This document shows, piece after piece, positions 1 to 9,113 of a stretch of 64,000 bases of DNA. Made by a program: the position numbers and the translations under genes. The notes below the pieces were generated by a model. It saw nothing but the letters and a program-made list of their open reading frames with translations. It did not search any database and was not told the origin of the DNA. Location: assembly GCA_051654905.1 (NCBI GenBank), contig JBOFYY010000158.1:124001-188000 (forward strand), written 5' to 3'. The DNA comes from JBOFIQ01 sp051654905 (GTDB taxonomy: Bacteria; Actinomycetota; Actinomycetes; Propionibacteriales; Propionibacteriaceae). How positions within the stretch are numbered: the first letter of the stretch is position 1; the number at the start of each line of letters is the position of its first letter.

Positions 1-528
1 GATGAGCTTGTAGCGACAGCCTTCAGCAGCCTGCAACTGAGCTTCTAGATCTGCCATATCGCGGTTCTTGTAGCGGAACCGCTTGGCCTTAGATAGCCGA
101 ACTCCATCAATGATGGAAGCATGGTTAAGCTCATCAGAAATGATCGCATCCTGCTCGCCGCAAACCACCTCAAAAAGGCCACCATTAGCGTCGAAGCAAG
201 AGCTGTAAAGAATTGTGTCTTCGGTGTTCAGGAACTTAGAAATTGCTTGTTCTAATTCCTTGTGCAAAGTAGCAGTACCGCAGATGAAACGTACCGAAGC
301 CATTCCAAAGCCCCAGCGATCCATACCATCTTTTGCTGCCTGGATCAGTTCTTTGTTGTTAGCTAAACCGAGGTAGTTATTGGCGCAAAGATTGATGACC
401 TGACGCCCATCTTCTACGCCAATCTGCGCAGCCTGCTCAGTGGTGAGCGCCGCCTCTTCTTTGTAGAGACCTTCTTCACGCAGCTGCTTTAGCTGAGTAA
501 TGAAATCTTCCTTTAATGCTCCATACAT
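1..528 (-). CDS. kbl: 2-amino-3-ketobutyrate CoA ligase (glycine C-acetyltransferase), partial
   Basis: PLP enzyme that splits 2-amino-3-ketobutyrate with CoA into glycine and acetyl-CoA, the second step of threonine breakdown. Only about 176 N-terminal residues lie in the window; the C-terminal half with the PLP lysine is beyond base 1. Visible family features are INLCANNYLGLAN near residue 40, the GMASVRFICGT segment and DELNHASIIDGVRLS. The ATG at 528 follows a GGGAG ribosome site and comes 5 bases after the tdh stop, so tdh and kbl form one operon with coupled functions. Identification rests on these motifs and on the tdh neighbour. Confidence 0.95.
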   Translation of the reverse strand, partial: MYGALKEDFITQLKQLREEGLYKEEAALTTEQAAQIGVEDGRQVINLCANNYLGLANNKELIQAAKDGMDRWGFGMASVRFICGTATLHKELEQAISKFLNTEDTILYSSCFDANGGLFEVVCGEQDAIISDELNHASIIDGVRLSKAKRFRYKNRDMADLEAQLQAAEGCRYKLI

Positions 529-533
529 AATTT

Positions 534-1559
534 TTACTCCCAGCTCATAACGACTTTGCCGCCCTTGCCAGAATTGGCATCAGCAAATGCGGCTTCGAAA
601 TCGGTGTAGTGGTATCGCCCAGTAATAACACCAGAAATATCAAGACCATTTTCTAGTAGCACACTCATCGCGTACCACGTTTCAAAAATCTGGCGCCCGG
701 TAACGCCTTGCATCGTCAACATATTGAAAATAACTTTGGCAAAATCGACAGTGGTCGGCTTAGCCGGAGTACCCAGCATGGCAATACGTCCACCATGAGT
801 CATATTGTCGATCATTTGGTTCAAAGCCGGGGCTGCGCCCGTGATCTCCAAACCAATGTCAAATCCTTCCTTCATGCCCCACTCGGCATAGTGATCTTCC
901 AGCTTGTCGGTGGCTGGATTGAAGGTGTTCTTCAACCCAATTTTGCGAGCCAGCGCAAGACGATCTTCAGATAGATCAGAGATTACGACGCGACGAGCGC
1001 CCGCATGTTGCACGACCAAGGCCGCCATCAGCCCAATCGGACCAGCTCCAGCAACGAGCACATCTTCGTTGAGGCACGGGAACTGTAGCGCCGTATGAAC
1101 AGCGTTGCCGAAAGGATCAAAAATCGCGGCGACGTCAGTATCAATACCAGGCTTATGCGCCCACACGTTTGACTGCGGCATTGCAAAATATTCTGCATAA
1201 ATACCATCAATCATGTAGCCAATGCCCTTGAAATTACGGCATAGATGACGCTTGCCAGCTAGGCAAGCTCGGCAACGGCCACATACGTAATGTCCTTCGC
1301 CAGAAACTAGCTGACCAATCTCAAAGCCGGTTACTTCTGAGCCCATACCAGCGACTCGACCACAGAACTCATGCCCAATAATGGTGTTCATTGGAACTGT
1401 GCGTTGCGCCCACTCATCCCAGTTATAGATGTGGAGGTCAGTGCCGCAGATAGCTGTCTTCTCAATTTTGATGAGAACGTCGTTAGGACCCACTGTTGGC
1501 TCAGGAACGTCCTTGAGAACAAGCCCGGGACCTGCATGGTCCTTTACTAATGCCTTCAC
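534..1559 (-). CDS. tdh: L-threonine 3-dehydrogenase
   Basis: Zinc-dependent medium-chain dehydrogenase that oxidises threonine with NAD to 2-amino-3-ketobutyrate, which Kbl then cleaves. The sequence shows the catalytic-zinc segment CGTDLHIYNWDEW, GHEFCGRV, the structural-zinc cysteines CGRCRACLAGKRHLC, and the Rossmann motif VAGAGPIGLMAA. I chose the GTG at 1559 because an AAGGAGGAAACACA stretch lies directly before it and because it gives 341 residues, the usual length for Tdh. An ATG 48 bases upstream would add 16 unconserved residues that encode the ribosome site itself. It is transcribed ahead of kbl and divergently from sdaA. Confidence 0.95.
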   Translation of the reverse strand: MKALVKDHAGPGLVLKDVPEPTVGPNDVLIKIEKTAICGTDLHIYNWDEWAQRTVPMNTIIGHEFCGRVAGMGSEVTGFEIGQLVSGEGHYVCGRCRACLAGKRHLCRNFKGIGYMIDGIYAEYFAMPQSNVWAHKPGIDTDVAAIFDPFGNAVHTALQFPCLNEDVLVAGAGPIGLMAALVVQHAGARRVVISDLSEDRLALARKIGLKNTFNPATDKLEDHYAEWGMKEGFDIGLEITGAAPALNQMIDNMTHGGRIAMLGTPAKPTTVDFAKVIFNMLTMQGVTGRQIFETWYAMSVLLENGLDISGVITGRYHYTDFEAAFADANSGKGGKVVMSWE

Positions 1560-1729
1560 TGTGTTTCCTCCTTGTTGCAGCGGGTTTCGACTCCCCGTCA
1601 ACTTCATAAAGCGTCTACTTAGATCATCCTAGGAGGAAGCTGCCAAGCACAACTATCCGGGGCATAAACTTAAGAAAATAGCTAGCTAAAATCGCCCTAA
1701 TACCTCCCCGTTCGCTTCTTTAGCCAGTT

Positions 1730-3145
1730 ATGAGCAACAATCAAGATGTGGCAGTCAGCGTTCTCGACATGTTTAAAATCGGTATCGGCCCCTCGTCGTC
1801 TCATACCGTAGGGCCGATGGTGGCTGGGCTTGCGTTCAGTCGCAGCCTTGTCGATAGCGGCACTATCGACACAGTTACCCGTATCAAGATAGAACTATTT
1901 GGATCGCTGGGAGCAACTGGTTGGGGTCACGGAACCATGATTGCGGTAGTGGCTGGGCTTGCCGGTGAGCATCCTCGTACCGTCAATACTGATACGATTC
2001 GAGACTTTTATCGAACTTGCCGCGACGAAGCGTCCCTACCGCTGATGCGCACCGAACCAGAGCACAGCCACTCAGTGCCTTTCCACGTAGAAAATGATCT
2101 TATTCTCACTGGCGAAACGCAGCTTCCGTTCCACCCCAATGCAATGACTTGTACCGCATGGGCTGGAGATACTGTCGTAGCTGAACAGACTTACTACTCC
2201 ATCGGCGGCGGCTTCATTCTTCCCGACGACGGTAGCGGCAACCCACCACTACCTACGAGCGATGTCAAAGTCCCTTACCCATTCCGTAGCGCCACCCATC
2301 TAATCCAACATTGCCACGACCATCAGCTCACTATCGCTGAGATTGCTCGCGCAAATGAGACTGCTTGGCGCAGCGACGAGGACACACTTCGAGAAATGAA
2401 TGAAGTGTGGGCAGTAATGGACTCCTGTATTGCTACTGGCACCGCGACCACTGGCACACTACCTGGCGGGTTAAATGTTCGACGTCGTGCCCATCGCTTA
2501 CATCAGCGTTTAATGGCATCAGGAGGACGCTTCCGCGATGAACTAGATCCTCTTGCCGCAATGGATTGGGTATCGCTGTGGGCGCTAGCAGTTAACGAAC
2601 AAAATGCCGGCGGTGGCCGCGTCGTAACCGCTCCCACTAATGGTGCTGCTGGCATTGTTCCGGCAGTCCTCAAATATGTGATGACCTTTGTACCCGGCGT
2701 TGACGAAACAACCCCTATAGATTTCTTGCTCACTTCCGCAGCTATTGGTTCTATTTTTAAGTCAATGGCCTCAATTTCTGGCGCCGAGGTAGGGTGCCAA
2801 GGCGAAGTCGGCACTGCTTCAGCTATGGCAGCAGCTGGCATGGCACAAATACTTGGCGGCACCCCTCAACAAGTAATCAATGCCGCCGAAATTGGCTTAG
2901 AACATCATTTGGGTCTGACTTGTGACCCGGTGGGTGGTCTAGTACAAATCCCTTGTATCGAACGTAATGCTGTTGGGGCGATCAAAGCAATTACTGCCGC
3001 CCGGTTAGCTTTAGCTGGCGACGGCTATCAACACGTCACTCTCGATGCCTGTATTCGTACCATGATGGAAACTGGCTTTGATATGCAATCAAAATATAAA
3101 GAGACTGCCGCCGGTGGTCTTGCCGTCAATATCGTCGAATGTTAA
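1730..3145 (+). CDS. sdaA: L-serine ammonia-lyase, iron-sulfur type, single chain
   Basis: Deaminates L-serine to pyruvate and ammonia with a 4Fe-4S cluster. At 471 residues it is the single-chain form with the beta domain first (GIGPSSSHTVGPM, residues 17-29) and the alpha domain after it. Candidate cluster cysteines lie in EVGCQGEVG, GLTCDPVGG and VQIPCIERNA. There is no clear ribosome site before the ATG, so translation may start near a short leader. It is divergent from tdh-kbl. Together with glyA further on, this gives a route threonine to glycine to serine to pyruvate, as expected of an amino-acid fermenter. Confidence 0.95.
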   Translation: MSNNQDVAVSVLDMFKIGIGPSSSHTVGPMVAGLAFSRSLVDSGTIDTVTRIKIELFGSLGATGWGHGTMIAVVAGLAGEHPRTVNTDTIRDFYRTCRDEASLPLMRTEPEHSHSVPFHVENDLILTGETQLPFHPNAMTCTAWAGDTVVAEQTYYSIGGGFILPDDGSGNPPLPTSDVKVPYPFRSATHLIQHCHDHQLTIAEIARANETAWRSDEDTLREMNEVWAVMDSCIATGTATTGTLPGGLNVRRRAHRLHQRLMASGGRFRDELDPLAAMDWVSLWALAVNEQNAGGGRVVTAPTNGAAGIVPAVLKYVMTFVPGVDETTPIDFLLTSAAIGSIFKSMASISGAEVGCQGEVGTASAMAAAGMAQILGGTPQQVINAAEIGLEHHLGLTCDPVGGLVQIPCIERNAVGAIKAITAARLALAGDGYQHVTLDACIRTMMETGFDMQSKYKETAAGGLAVNIVEC

Positions 3146-3254
3146 ATCTACCTATAGCCATCTCATATGGACTCGCCTAATCGTAGGTTCTCCCATAAAC
3201 ATGGCAGACTAACTACATAGCTCTATTAACCGAGCTGCTCTCCACTTGGATCGT

Positions 3255-3272
3255 CGGGCACGTACCTGCCCG
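3255..3272 (+). promoter_or_regulatory. Leader hairpin before the sugar ABC ATPase gene
   Basis: CGGGCA and TGCCCG arms with a 6-nt loop lie just before the GGAAAGGAAG ribosome site of the ATPase gene at 3293. There is no T-run, so it is not an intrinsic terminator. It might affect ribosome access or mRNA stability, or bind a regulator as DNA. No other evidence supports a function. Confidence 0.3.
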
Positions 3273-3292
3273 TGGAAAGGAAGTATTTTCGT

Positions 3293-4390
3293 ATGTCTAC
3301 AGTTAGTTTTCGTGATGCCACCCGCATCTACCCGGGCACTGATCACCCTGCTGTCAATAAACTCAACCTTGATATTAACGATGGTGAATTCGTTGTCTTG
3401 GTAGGCCCTTCTGGTTGCGGAAAATCGACGTCGCTACGAATGTTGGCAGGTCTAGAAGATGTCAATGCTGGATCAATTTGGATCGGCGATCAAGATATTA
3501 CTGATGTGCCACCAAAAGACCGCGACATCGCTATGGTCTTTCAAAATTATGCTCTCTACCCGCATATGACCGTCGCCGAAAATATGGGTTTTGCTCTCAA
3601 GATGCAAAATATCTCTAAAGAAGAACGCGCTCGTAGAGTAAACGACGCTGCCCGACTTTTAGGGTTAGAAGAGTTCCTCTCGCGACGCCCAAAAGCTCTT
3701 TCTGGCGGCCAGCGTCAGAGAGTAGCGATGGGTCGAGCCATTGTGCGTCAGCCAGAAGTCTTCCTTATGGATGAGCCACTTTCTAATCTTGACGCCAAAC
3801 TGCGCGTCTCTACCAGAACTCAGATCGCCGCACTACAGCGCCGCCTCGGAGTCACTACTGTCTACGTCACCCACGATCAGGTGGAAGCTATGACGATGGG
3901 TGATCGCGTCGCAGTAATGAAAGATGGTCTACTTCAGCAATTTGATAAGCCGCTAGCTCTCTACGACACCCCTAAAAACCTTTTCGTGGCAGGTTTTATT
4001 GGCTCTCCAGCTATGAACCTTATTTCTGGGACAGCGGTAGCAGACGGAATTATGGTGGGCGATTACCTTATTCCAGTCCCCCGCGAAACCTTAAGCCGTG
4101 CTGGCGACGAAAAGAACCTCACCGTAGGTATTCGTTGCGAAGATCTTTCCCTAACGACAGATCCTGCCGGCATGAATCTTCATATTGGTGTTATCGAAGA
4201 GCTAGGAGCCGACTCCTATCTCTACGGCACATTGAATAACACCACATATGACCCGGATGCTGCACAGATCATAGCTCGTATCCCCGCTCGACAGTCGATG
4301 GGATTAGGGGAGACTGTTTACTTACATGCAGCCCCAGAGCGAGTACATGTCTTCTCGCAGCGAACCGGAAATCGAATATCTCTAGACTGA
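3293..4390 (+). CDS. ugpC: Carbohydrate ABC importer ATPase (UgpC/MsmK/SugC family)
   Basis: Cytoplasmic ATP-binding subunit of the CUT1 sugar-import family. Walker A is GPSGCGKST, the Q-loop is in MVFQNYALYPHMTV, the signature is LSGGQRQRVAMGRA, Walker B is FLMDEPLSNLDAKLR, and the H-loop is TVYVTHDQVEAMTMG. A C-terminal TOBE-like regulatory region follows residue 240. The ATG at 3293 has GGAAAGGAAG upstream; an in-frame ATG 21 bases earlier overlaps that site. Length is 365 residues. No permease or binding protein is adjacent, so it is probably a shared ATPase that energises several sugar importers encoded elsewhere, as MsmK does in other bacteria (inference). Confidence 0.9.
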   Translation: MSTVSFRDATRIYPGTDHPAVNKLNLDINDGEFVVLVGPSGCGKSTSLRMLAGLEDVNAGSIWIGDQDITDVPPKDRDIAMVFQNYALYPHMTVAENMGFALKMQNISKEERARRVNDAARLLGLEEFLSRRPKALSGGQRQRVAMGRAIVRQPEVFLMDEPLSNLDAKLRVSTRTQIAALQRRLGVTTVYVTHDQVEAMTMGDRVAVMKDGLLQQFDKPLALYDTPKNLFVAGFIGSPAMNLISGTAVADGIMVGDYLIPVPRETLSRAGDEKNLTVGIRCEDLSLTTDPAGMNLHIGVIEELGADSYLYGTLNNTTYDPDAAQIIARIPARQSMGLGETVYLHAAPERVHVFSQRTGNRISLD

Positions 4391-4401
4391 TCCAGATCTG
4401 A

Positions 4402-4443
4402 AAAATTTTGGGGCACTTACTGATCAGTAGGTGCCCCAATTTT
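4402..4443. terminator. Bidirectional intrinsic terminator
   Basis: Near-perfect dyad with outer arms TTGGGGCAC and GTGCCCCAA and an inner TACTGATCAGTA, flanked by A-run and T-run on the two sides. It follows the ugpC stop by about 11 bases and, on the other strand, the end of the decayed acetyltransferase gene, so it can serve both. Confidence 0.85.
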
Positions 4444-4447
4444 ATTA

Positions 4448-4719
4448 CTAGCTTTGATCAAAAACCTCTAGCAAAGCAATTTCTGGAATCAGATCTATGC
4501 GAAGTCGCGACTCTACCGCGGTGGCGTCGCCGGCACTGAACCGCTATATAGCTCACAACAACATCGTCGTAAACCGTTGTAGCCGTTAGGGTCAGCACAC
4601 CACTGGCGAGCTTCTGCAAGTGTGATCGGTAGTCCTTGCAGTTCTAGCTCAGGGTCAGAGGCAAGGATATCGATAACTCGCTTCGCATCATTTTGATGCC
4701 AATCTCGCAAATATGCCAT
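4448..4719 (-). pseudogene. Decayed GNAT-type acetyltransferase remnant
   Basis: The start is intact: ATG at 4719 begins AYLRDWHQNDAKRVIDIL and continues through a typical GNAT N-terminal pattern to about residue 46 (ARQWCADPNG). After that the frame turns into implausible CCC and PATPPR sequence and stops at 4513. Protein-like sequence resumes in the other two frames: TTVYDDVVVSYIAV, then GDATAVESRLRIDLIPEI ending at a stop at 4448, right before the terminator. Summed, about 90 residues remain of a family usually near 160. I read this as a gene broken by an internal deletion plus frameshifts. An assembly error is the alternative. The family assignment is tentative. Confidence 0.45.
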
Positions 4720-4822
4720 ATCTCTATTTACTCATCTTTTGTTTGAGGATAGTAACTATATTTACTTCTCAGCTATCTCGATAGGTTCGTCAGATACTGC
4801 TGTTATCTGGGAGACTGACACC

Positions 4823-6205
4823 ATGCCTCGCTTTCTTTCAACAAAGCCTGATGCGCGACTGCTTTCCTTACCATGGTCAACAGCATTAGCAGATTGGCCT
4901 ACCGAACACCTGGTGGCACTTCCGCGAGGCATTTCTCGACATGTAGTGCGTTTTATTCGCGTAGACGATAACGTCTACGCGGCTAAAGAAGTCATCGAAC
5001 ATCTCGCCGTTCACGAATACCGGATGCTGCATGAACTCACCAGATCGCACACCCCAGCGGTAGAACCACTCGGTGTCGTCACCCACCGCATCGACACTGC
5101 CGGCAATGAACTAGATCCAGTCTTAGTTACTCGTCACCTGCAATTCTCACTCCCCTATCGTTCACTTTTTTCCTCTGGAGTTCGACACGATACGGTGACG
5201 CGACTACTCGATGCACTGGTTGTTTTAATCGCCAGGCTGCATCTTCAAGGATTTTTATGGGGAGATATTTCATTATCGAATGTCCTTTTCCGACGTGATG
5301 CTGGCAGCTTTGCCGCATATCTCGTAGACGCCGAAACTGGCGAATTTCATGACACTCTAACCGAAGGACAGCGGCACCATGATCTGACTATCGCTCGCAC
5401 AAATCTTTTTGGAGAGTTCTGCGATCTCGAAATTGGTGGGATGCTCGACGAAGCACTAGACCCACTCAATCTCGTCGATAATATCGAGACCCGCTACCAC
5501 GAATTATGGAATGAACTCACCGGAGCTGAAGAGTTCAGCGATAACGAGATTCATCGCATTGAACGTCGAGTTCGCCGTCTAAACGCTTTAGGTTTCGATG
5601 TAGCCGAGCTTGATATCAGCACTCTCGACGATGGTTCCACTATCCGAATCCAACCTAAAGTTGTCGATGCGGGACATCACACCCGTCGCCTTATGAGATT
5701 GACCGGCATGGATACCGAAGAGAATCAGGCTCGCCGACTCCTAAACGATCTAGACGCTTTTCAATTCAGTACCGGACAAGCTGACGTCGATGAAGCTCTC
5801 GTGGCGCATCAATGGTTGCGCGAACATTTCGAACCAGTTCTTAATGCAGTCCCACGACATTTGCGAGCTAAAAGAGAACCAGCCCAACTTTTCCATGAAG
5901 TTCTCGACTATCGCTGGTATCAAAGCGAACGCGAAAACCGAGAAGTTCCCCTCATCGAAGCTACCAACGGCTATGTTGCTGATGTTTTAAGTAAACTACC
6001 CGATGAAGCTATCTCCACAGAATCCTTAACCTTATTGGGAGATGCGGGATCTAAACTTGTAAATCCTTATGACCCGTCACAAGGCTATGTCGATAACGAC
6101 TATGAGATTCCTTTTGATCCGTGGGAAGCTCACGCAGATGATGCTGATGTAAATCAGCTGTCATTTCTTGATATTGACGCACTAAGACGACGTAGCAGTA
6201 GCTAA
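4823..6205 (+). CDS. DUF4032 family kinase-like protein
   Basis: A 460-residue cytoplasmic protein of the actinobacterial DUF4032 type, whose N-terminal half resembles lipopolysaccharide-kinase/RIO-like folds. The stretch LHLQGFLWGDISLSNVLFR (around residues 155-175) matches a kinase catalytic loop with D and N, and AYLVDAETGEFH resembles the metal-binding D that follows. The C-terminal half has no recognised motif. No substrate is known. The ATG at 4823 has GGGAG about 10 bases upstream; an ATG 84 bases earlier gives a tail rich in unlikely residues. Neighbours give no functional hint. Confidence 0.75.
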   Translation: MPRFLSTKPDARLLSLPWSTALADWPTEHLVALPRGISRHVVRFIRVDDNVYAAKEVIEHLAVHEYRMLHELTRSHTPAVEPLGVVTHRIDTAGNELDPVLVTRHLQFSLPYRSLFSSGVRHDTVTRLLDALVVLIARLHLQGFLWGDISLSNVLFRRDAGSFAAYLVDAETGEFHDTLTEGQRHHDLTIARTNLFGEFCDLEIGGMLDEALDPLNLVDNIETRYHELWNELTGAEEFSDNEIHRIERRVRRLNALGFDVAELDISTLDDGSTIRIQPKVVDAGHHTRRLMRLTGMDTEENQARRLLNDLDAFQFSTGQADVDEALVAHQWLREHFEPVLNAVPRHLRAKREPAQLFHEVLDYRWYQSERENREVPLIEATNGYVADVLSKLPDEAISTESLTLLGDAGSKLVNPYDPSQGYVDNDYEIPFDPWEAHADDADVNQLSFLDIDALRRRSSS

Positions 6206-6432
6206 TTATCCTGTTCTTGCTGGTTAATTTCAGTAGGTGAAGTGACCTGCAACCAAGTTCCTGTTGGCATACTAATCGAAGCAATACTCACTGCTTGCTG
6301 CGGCGCTACGATCGGCTCTTGCGGCGTGACCGAACCCGGTGTCACAAAAGTAACCGGTTCTCCCATCGCAGCAAGAATAGCTGCATCTACAGCACTTTTC
6401 ACAGTTGGATTATGTTTACGTATCTCAGCCAT
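6202..6432 (-). CDS. Hypothetical 76-residue protein
   Basis: A small reading frame from ATG 6432, convergent with the DUF4032 gene and overlapping its stop by 4 bases. The N-terminal part (MAEIRKHNPTVKSAVDAA) looks helical and the rest is rich in Pro, Val, Thr and Gln, with no membrane segment and no recognised domain. A weak AAGAG site lies upstream. I do not recognise it. A longer reading frame on the opposite strand covers the same bases but has an unlikely composition and no ribosome site. It may not be a real gene. Confidence 0.4.
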   Translation of the reverse strand: MAEIRKHNPTVKSAVDAAILAAMGEPVTFVTPGSVTPQEPIVAPQQAVSIASISMPTGTWLQVTSPTEINQQEQDN

Positions 6433-6543
6433 AGCTCTTATATTACGGCTTCGCTTGCTCTATAAGATGCTCTCTCATTGTCATATCTACATAAAATCTC
6501 AACAACCCGTAGACTTAGCCATAGACAAACTTCAGGAGGAAAG

Positions 6544-7494
6544 ATGGCGGGCAATAGCACACGTCGCGGCGCAACCCGCAAAGGTAAAGGAAATGCTGCT
6601 GGATCTGGCGGTCGCATTCGTCGCTCGCTAGAGGGAAAAGGCCCCACACCTCGGGCCGAAGATCGTCCGTATCATAAGGCTTACAAAGATAAGCAAGCCG
6701 CAGCAAAACGTGCCGCATCTCCAACACGCCAAGCCGATCGCCCTCGTACTGGCCGCCCTGGAGCAGGCCCCGAATGGGTCGTAGGACGAAACCCAGTGCT
6801 AGAGGCTCTGCAAGCTGAGCTTCCCATTAGAACTGCGTATGTAGCTGAAGGCGCCGAACGCGACGACCGACTGCGCGACATCCTCAAGATAGCCGCCAAC
6901 CGTAGTATGGCGATGCTACAGATAACCCGCAACGAGATGGACCGTCTCACTGGTGGGGCTATCCACCAAGGTGTTGCATTGCAACTTCCTGCCTACGAAT
7001 ACGCTCACCCTGACGACCTTCTTGCCGATGCTCTTACTTCCGATAAAGAACCCATCATTGTGGCTCTGGACTCCATCCAAGATCCTCGTAATTTAGGGGC
7101 AATCGTGCGTTCAGCTGCGGCTTTTGGGGCTGCTGGAGTTGTTATTCCTGAACGTCGTAGCGCAGGTATGACTGCCGCTGCTTGGAAGACCTCTGCTGGT
7201 ACTGCTGCAAAAATCCCGGTAGCTCGCGCCACTAATCTGAATCGCACCCTAAAAAGCTATGCCGACGCTGGTTTCACCATCGTTGGGCTTGCAGGTGAAG
7301 CTGAACTCGATATCGCTGAAGTGCCCGGTCTAGCTGGCCCCTTAGTTCTTGTTGTAGGCAGTGAAGATAGCGGTCTTGCCCGACTAGTTCGCGAAAATTG
7401 TGACTCACTAGCTCGGATTCCGATCGCTGTCGAAAGCCTTAATGCTGGCGTTGCTGCCGGTATCGCGCTCTACGAAGTAAGCCGTACTCGATAA
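6544..7494 (+). CDS. rlmB: 23S rRNA (guanosine-2'-O-)-methyltransferase, RlmB/TrmH family
   Basis: SPOUT-class methyltransferase that 2'-O-methylates a guanosine in 23S rRNA. A basic, low-complexity N-terminal extension (residues 1-75) is followed by the substrate-binding domain (WVVGRNPVLEAL) and the SPOUT domain with motifs LDSIQDPRNLGAIVRSAAAF, LVVGSEDSGLAR and IPIAVESLNAGVAAGIAL. The ATG at 6544 has a strong CAGGAGGAAAG site. An in-frame ATG 66 bases upstream gives an unlikely tail and would include that site. In many actinobacteria this gene follows ispF and cysS; here ispD-ispF lies 2 kb away on the other strand and cysS is absent, so the usual group has been rearranged. Confidence 0.92.
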   Translation: MAGNSTRRGATRKGKGNAAGSGGRIRRSLEGKGPTPRAEDRPYHKAYKDKQAAAKRAASPTRQADRPRTGRPGAGPEWVVGRNPVLEALQAELPIRTAYVAEGAERDDRLRDILKIAANRSMAMLQITRNEMDRLTGGAIHQGVALQLPAYEYAHPDDLLADALTSDKEPIIVALDSIQDPRNLGAIVRSAAAFGAAGVVIPERRSAGMTAAAWKTSAGTAAKIPVARATNLNRTLKSYADAGFTIVGLAGEAELDIAEVPGLAGPLVLVVGSEDSGLARLVRENCDSLARIPIAVESLNAGVAAGIALYEVSRTR

Positions 7495-7587
7495 GACTTA
7501 AAACCTCTAAACCTACCCCGCTGCCGCCCGCGTAGACCTAGCCAGCTACGCTCTAGGCGAAAGCTTGCACCACTATGAGGAGCTCCC

Positions 7588-9030
7588 GTGTCAGATTCAA
7601 TTACTGAGGCCGCATCGAAGGCCTCTCGTTATGCACTTGAGGCTATCAGCGCTGTTGAGCCCCGGATCGCTGAGGCGATCAAACAGGAGCTCATAGACCA
7701 GCGTGGATCCCTTAAACTAATTGCTTCCGAGAACTACGCATCACTGCCAGTTCTGTTAGCAATGGGAAACTGGTTCAGCGACAAGTACGCTGAAGGAACT
7801 GTTGGACACCGTTTCTATGCTTCCTGCCAGAACGTAGATACCGTCGAAGCGCTAGCTGCAGAGCATGCTCGTGAGCTATTTGGCGCAGAGTACGCGTATG
7901 TTCAGCCTCACTCTGGTATCGACGCTAACTTGGTTGCTTACTGGTCAATCCTTGCTAACCGCGTCGAAACTCCTGAGCTAGCCGCCAAGGGGCTTAAGAG
8001 CGTCAATGATCTTTCCGAAGAAGACTGGGAGATCCTGCGTAGGAAGTTTGGGGACCAGCGGTTACTCGGCATGAGCCTTGACGCCGGCGGACACCTGACC
8101 CATGGCTTCCGTCCAAATATTTCTGGAAAGATGTTCCATCAGCGTTCCTACGGCACGCATCCAGAAACCCAACTCATTGATTACGATGCGGTTCGCGCTC
8201 AGGCAATGGAGTTCAAGCCGCTGATCTTGGTCGCTGGGTTCTCCGCCTACCCACGTCGCATCAACTTCGCTAAGATGCGCGATATTGCTGATGAGTGCGG
8301 TGCCGTACTCATGGTTGATATGTCGCACTTTGCTGGCCTTGTTGCTGGCGGAGTCTTCCAAGGGGAAGAACACCCGGTGGAATGGGCTGACATTGTCACC
8401 ACTACCACTCACAAGTCTCTACGTGGTCCTCGTGGTGGTCTAGTCATGTCGAAGAAGGAATTCGCTAACGATATCGACCGTGGTTGCCCGCTCGTGCTGG
8501 GTGGTCCGCTCTCTCACATGATGGCGGCCAAGGCAGTAGCTCTTGCAGAAGCTCGTACCGAGCCATTCAAGGCTTACGCACATAAGGTTGCCGATAATGC
8601 TAAGAGCTTTGCCGACAGTCTCCTCAAGCGTGATGTACGCCTAGTCACTGGCGGAACCGATAACCACCTCGTGATTATCGATACTCGTGATTTTGGTCTT
8701 ACCGGACGTCAAGCAGAGTCTGCTCTGCTAGATTCTGGCATCGTCACGAACCGTAACTCGGTTCCGAACGATCCCAATGGCGCTTGGTATACCACTGGTG
8801 TTCGTCTGGGCACTCCTGCTTTGACTACTCGCGGCTTTGGCGCTGACGAGTTTGATCGGGTTGCTGAACTCATCGTCGATGTGTTGAAGAACACCACCCC
8901 CCGTCAGACCAAGTCCGGTGCTCCGGGCAAGGCTCAGTACGACATTGCTGACGGTGTTGCTGCAGCTACTAAGGCAGCCTGTGTCGAGCTTCTTGCCACT
9001 CATGAGCTGTACCCAGGTCTTGAGCTCTGA
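7588..9030 (+). CDS. glyA: Serine hydroxymethyltransferase
   Basis: PLP enzyme that interconverts serine and glycine while loading tetrahydrofolate with a one-carbon unit. Family features are IASENYAS, YAEGTVGHRFYASC, and the PLP lysine in TTTTHKSLRGPRGG. At 480 residues it is longer than the common 420 because of an insertion around residues 135-170 (ANRVETPELAAKGL onwards), seen in some actinobacterial enzymes. The start is GTG at 7588 with GAGGAG upstream. It supplies one-carbon units used with the folate genes at 60-62 kb and connects the threonine and serine degradation genes at the left end. Confidence 0.96.
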   Translation: MSDSITEAASKASRYALEAISAVEPRIAEAIKQELIDQRGSLKLIASENYASLPVLLAMGNWFSDKYAEGTVGHRFYASCQNVDTVEALAAEHARELFGAEYAYVQPHSGIDANLVAYWSILANRVETPELAAKGLKSVNDLSEEDWEILRRKFGDQRLLGMSLDAGGHLTHGFRPNISGKMFHQRSYGTHPETQLIDYDAVRAQAMEFKPLILVAGFSAYPRRINFAKMRDIADECGAVLMVDMSHFAGLVAGGVFQGEEHPVEWADIVTTTTHKSLRGPRGGLVMSKKEFANDIDRGCPLVLGGPLSHMMAAKAVALAEARTEPFKAYAHKVADNAKSFADSLLKRDVRLVTGGTDNHLVIIDTRDFGLTGRQAESALLDSGIVTNRNSVPNDPNGAWYTTGVRLGTPALTTRGFGADEFDRVAELIVDVLKNTTPRQTKSGAPGKAQYDIADGVAAATKAACVELLATHELYPGLEL

Positions 9031-9046
9031 TTCTCACTGTAACTAA

Positions 9047-9088
9047 AGTGTGCCTCTGCTAAGGAAACTTAGTGGGGGCACACTTTTA
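9047..9088 (+). terminator. Intrinsic terminator of glyA
   Basis: Arms AGTGTGCC and GGCACACT with an inner CTAAG/CTTAG pair around a GAAA loop, followed by TTTTATAT. It begins 17 bases after the glyA stop. Confidence 0.85.
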
Positions 9089-9113
9089 TATATCTGTCGT
9101 TCTGTAAGGCTCC

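Noticed and set aside
6242..6631. 129-residue plus-strand reading frame before rlmB
   Set aside because: No ribosome site, Cys- and Leu-rich unlikely composition, and it runs into the rlmB start in a different frame.
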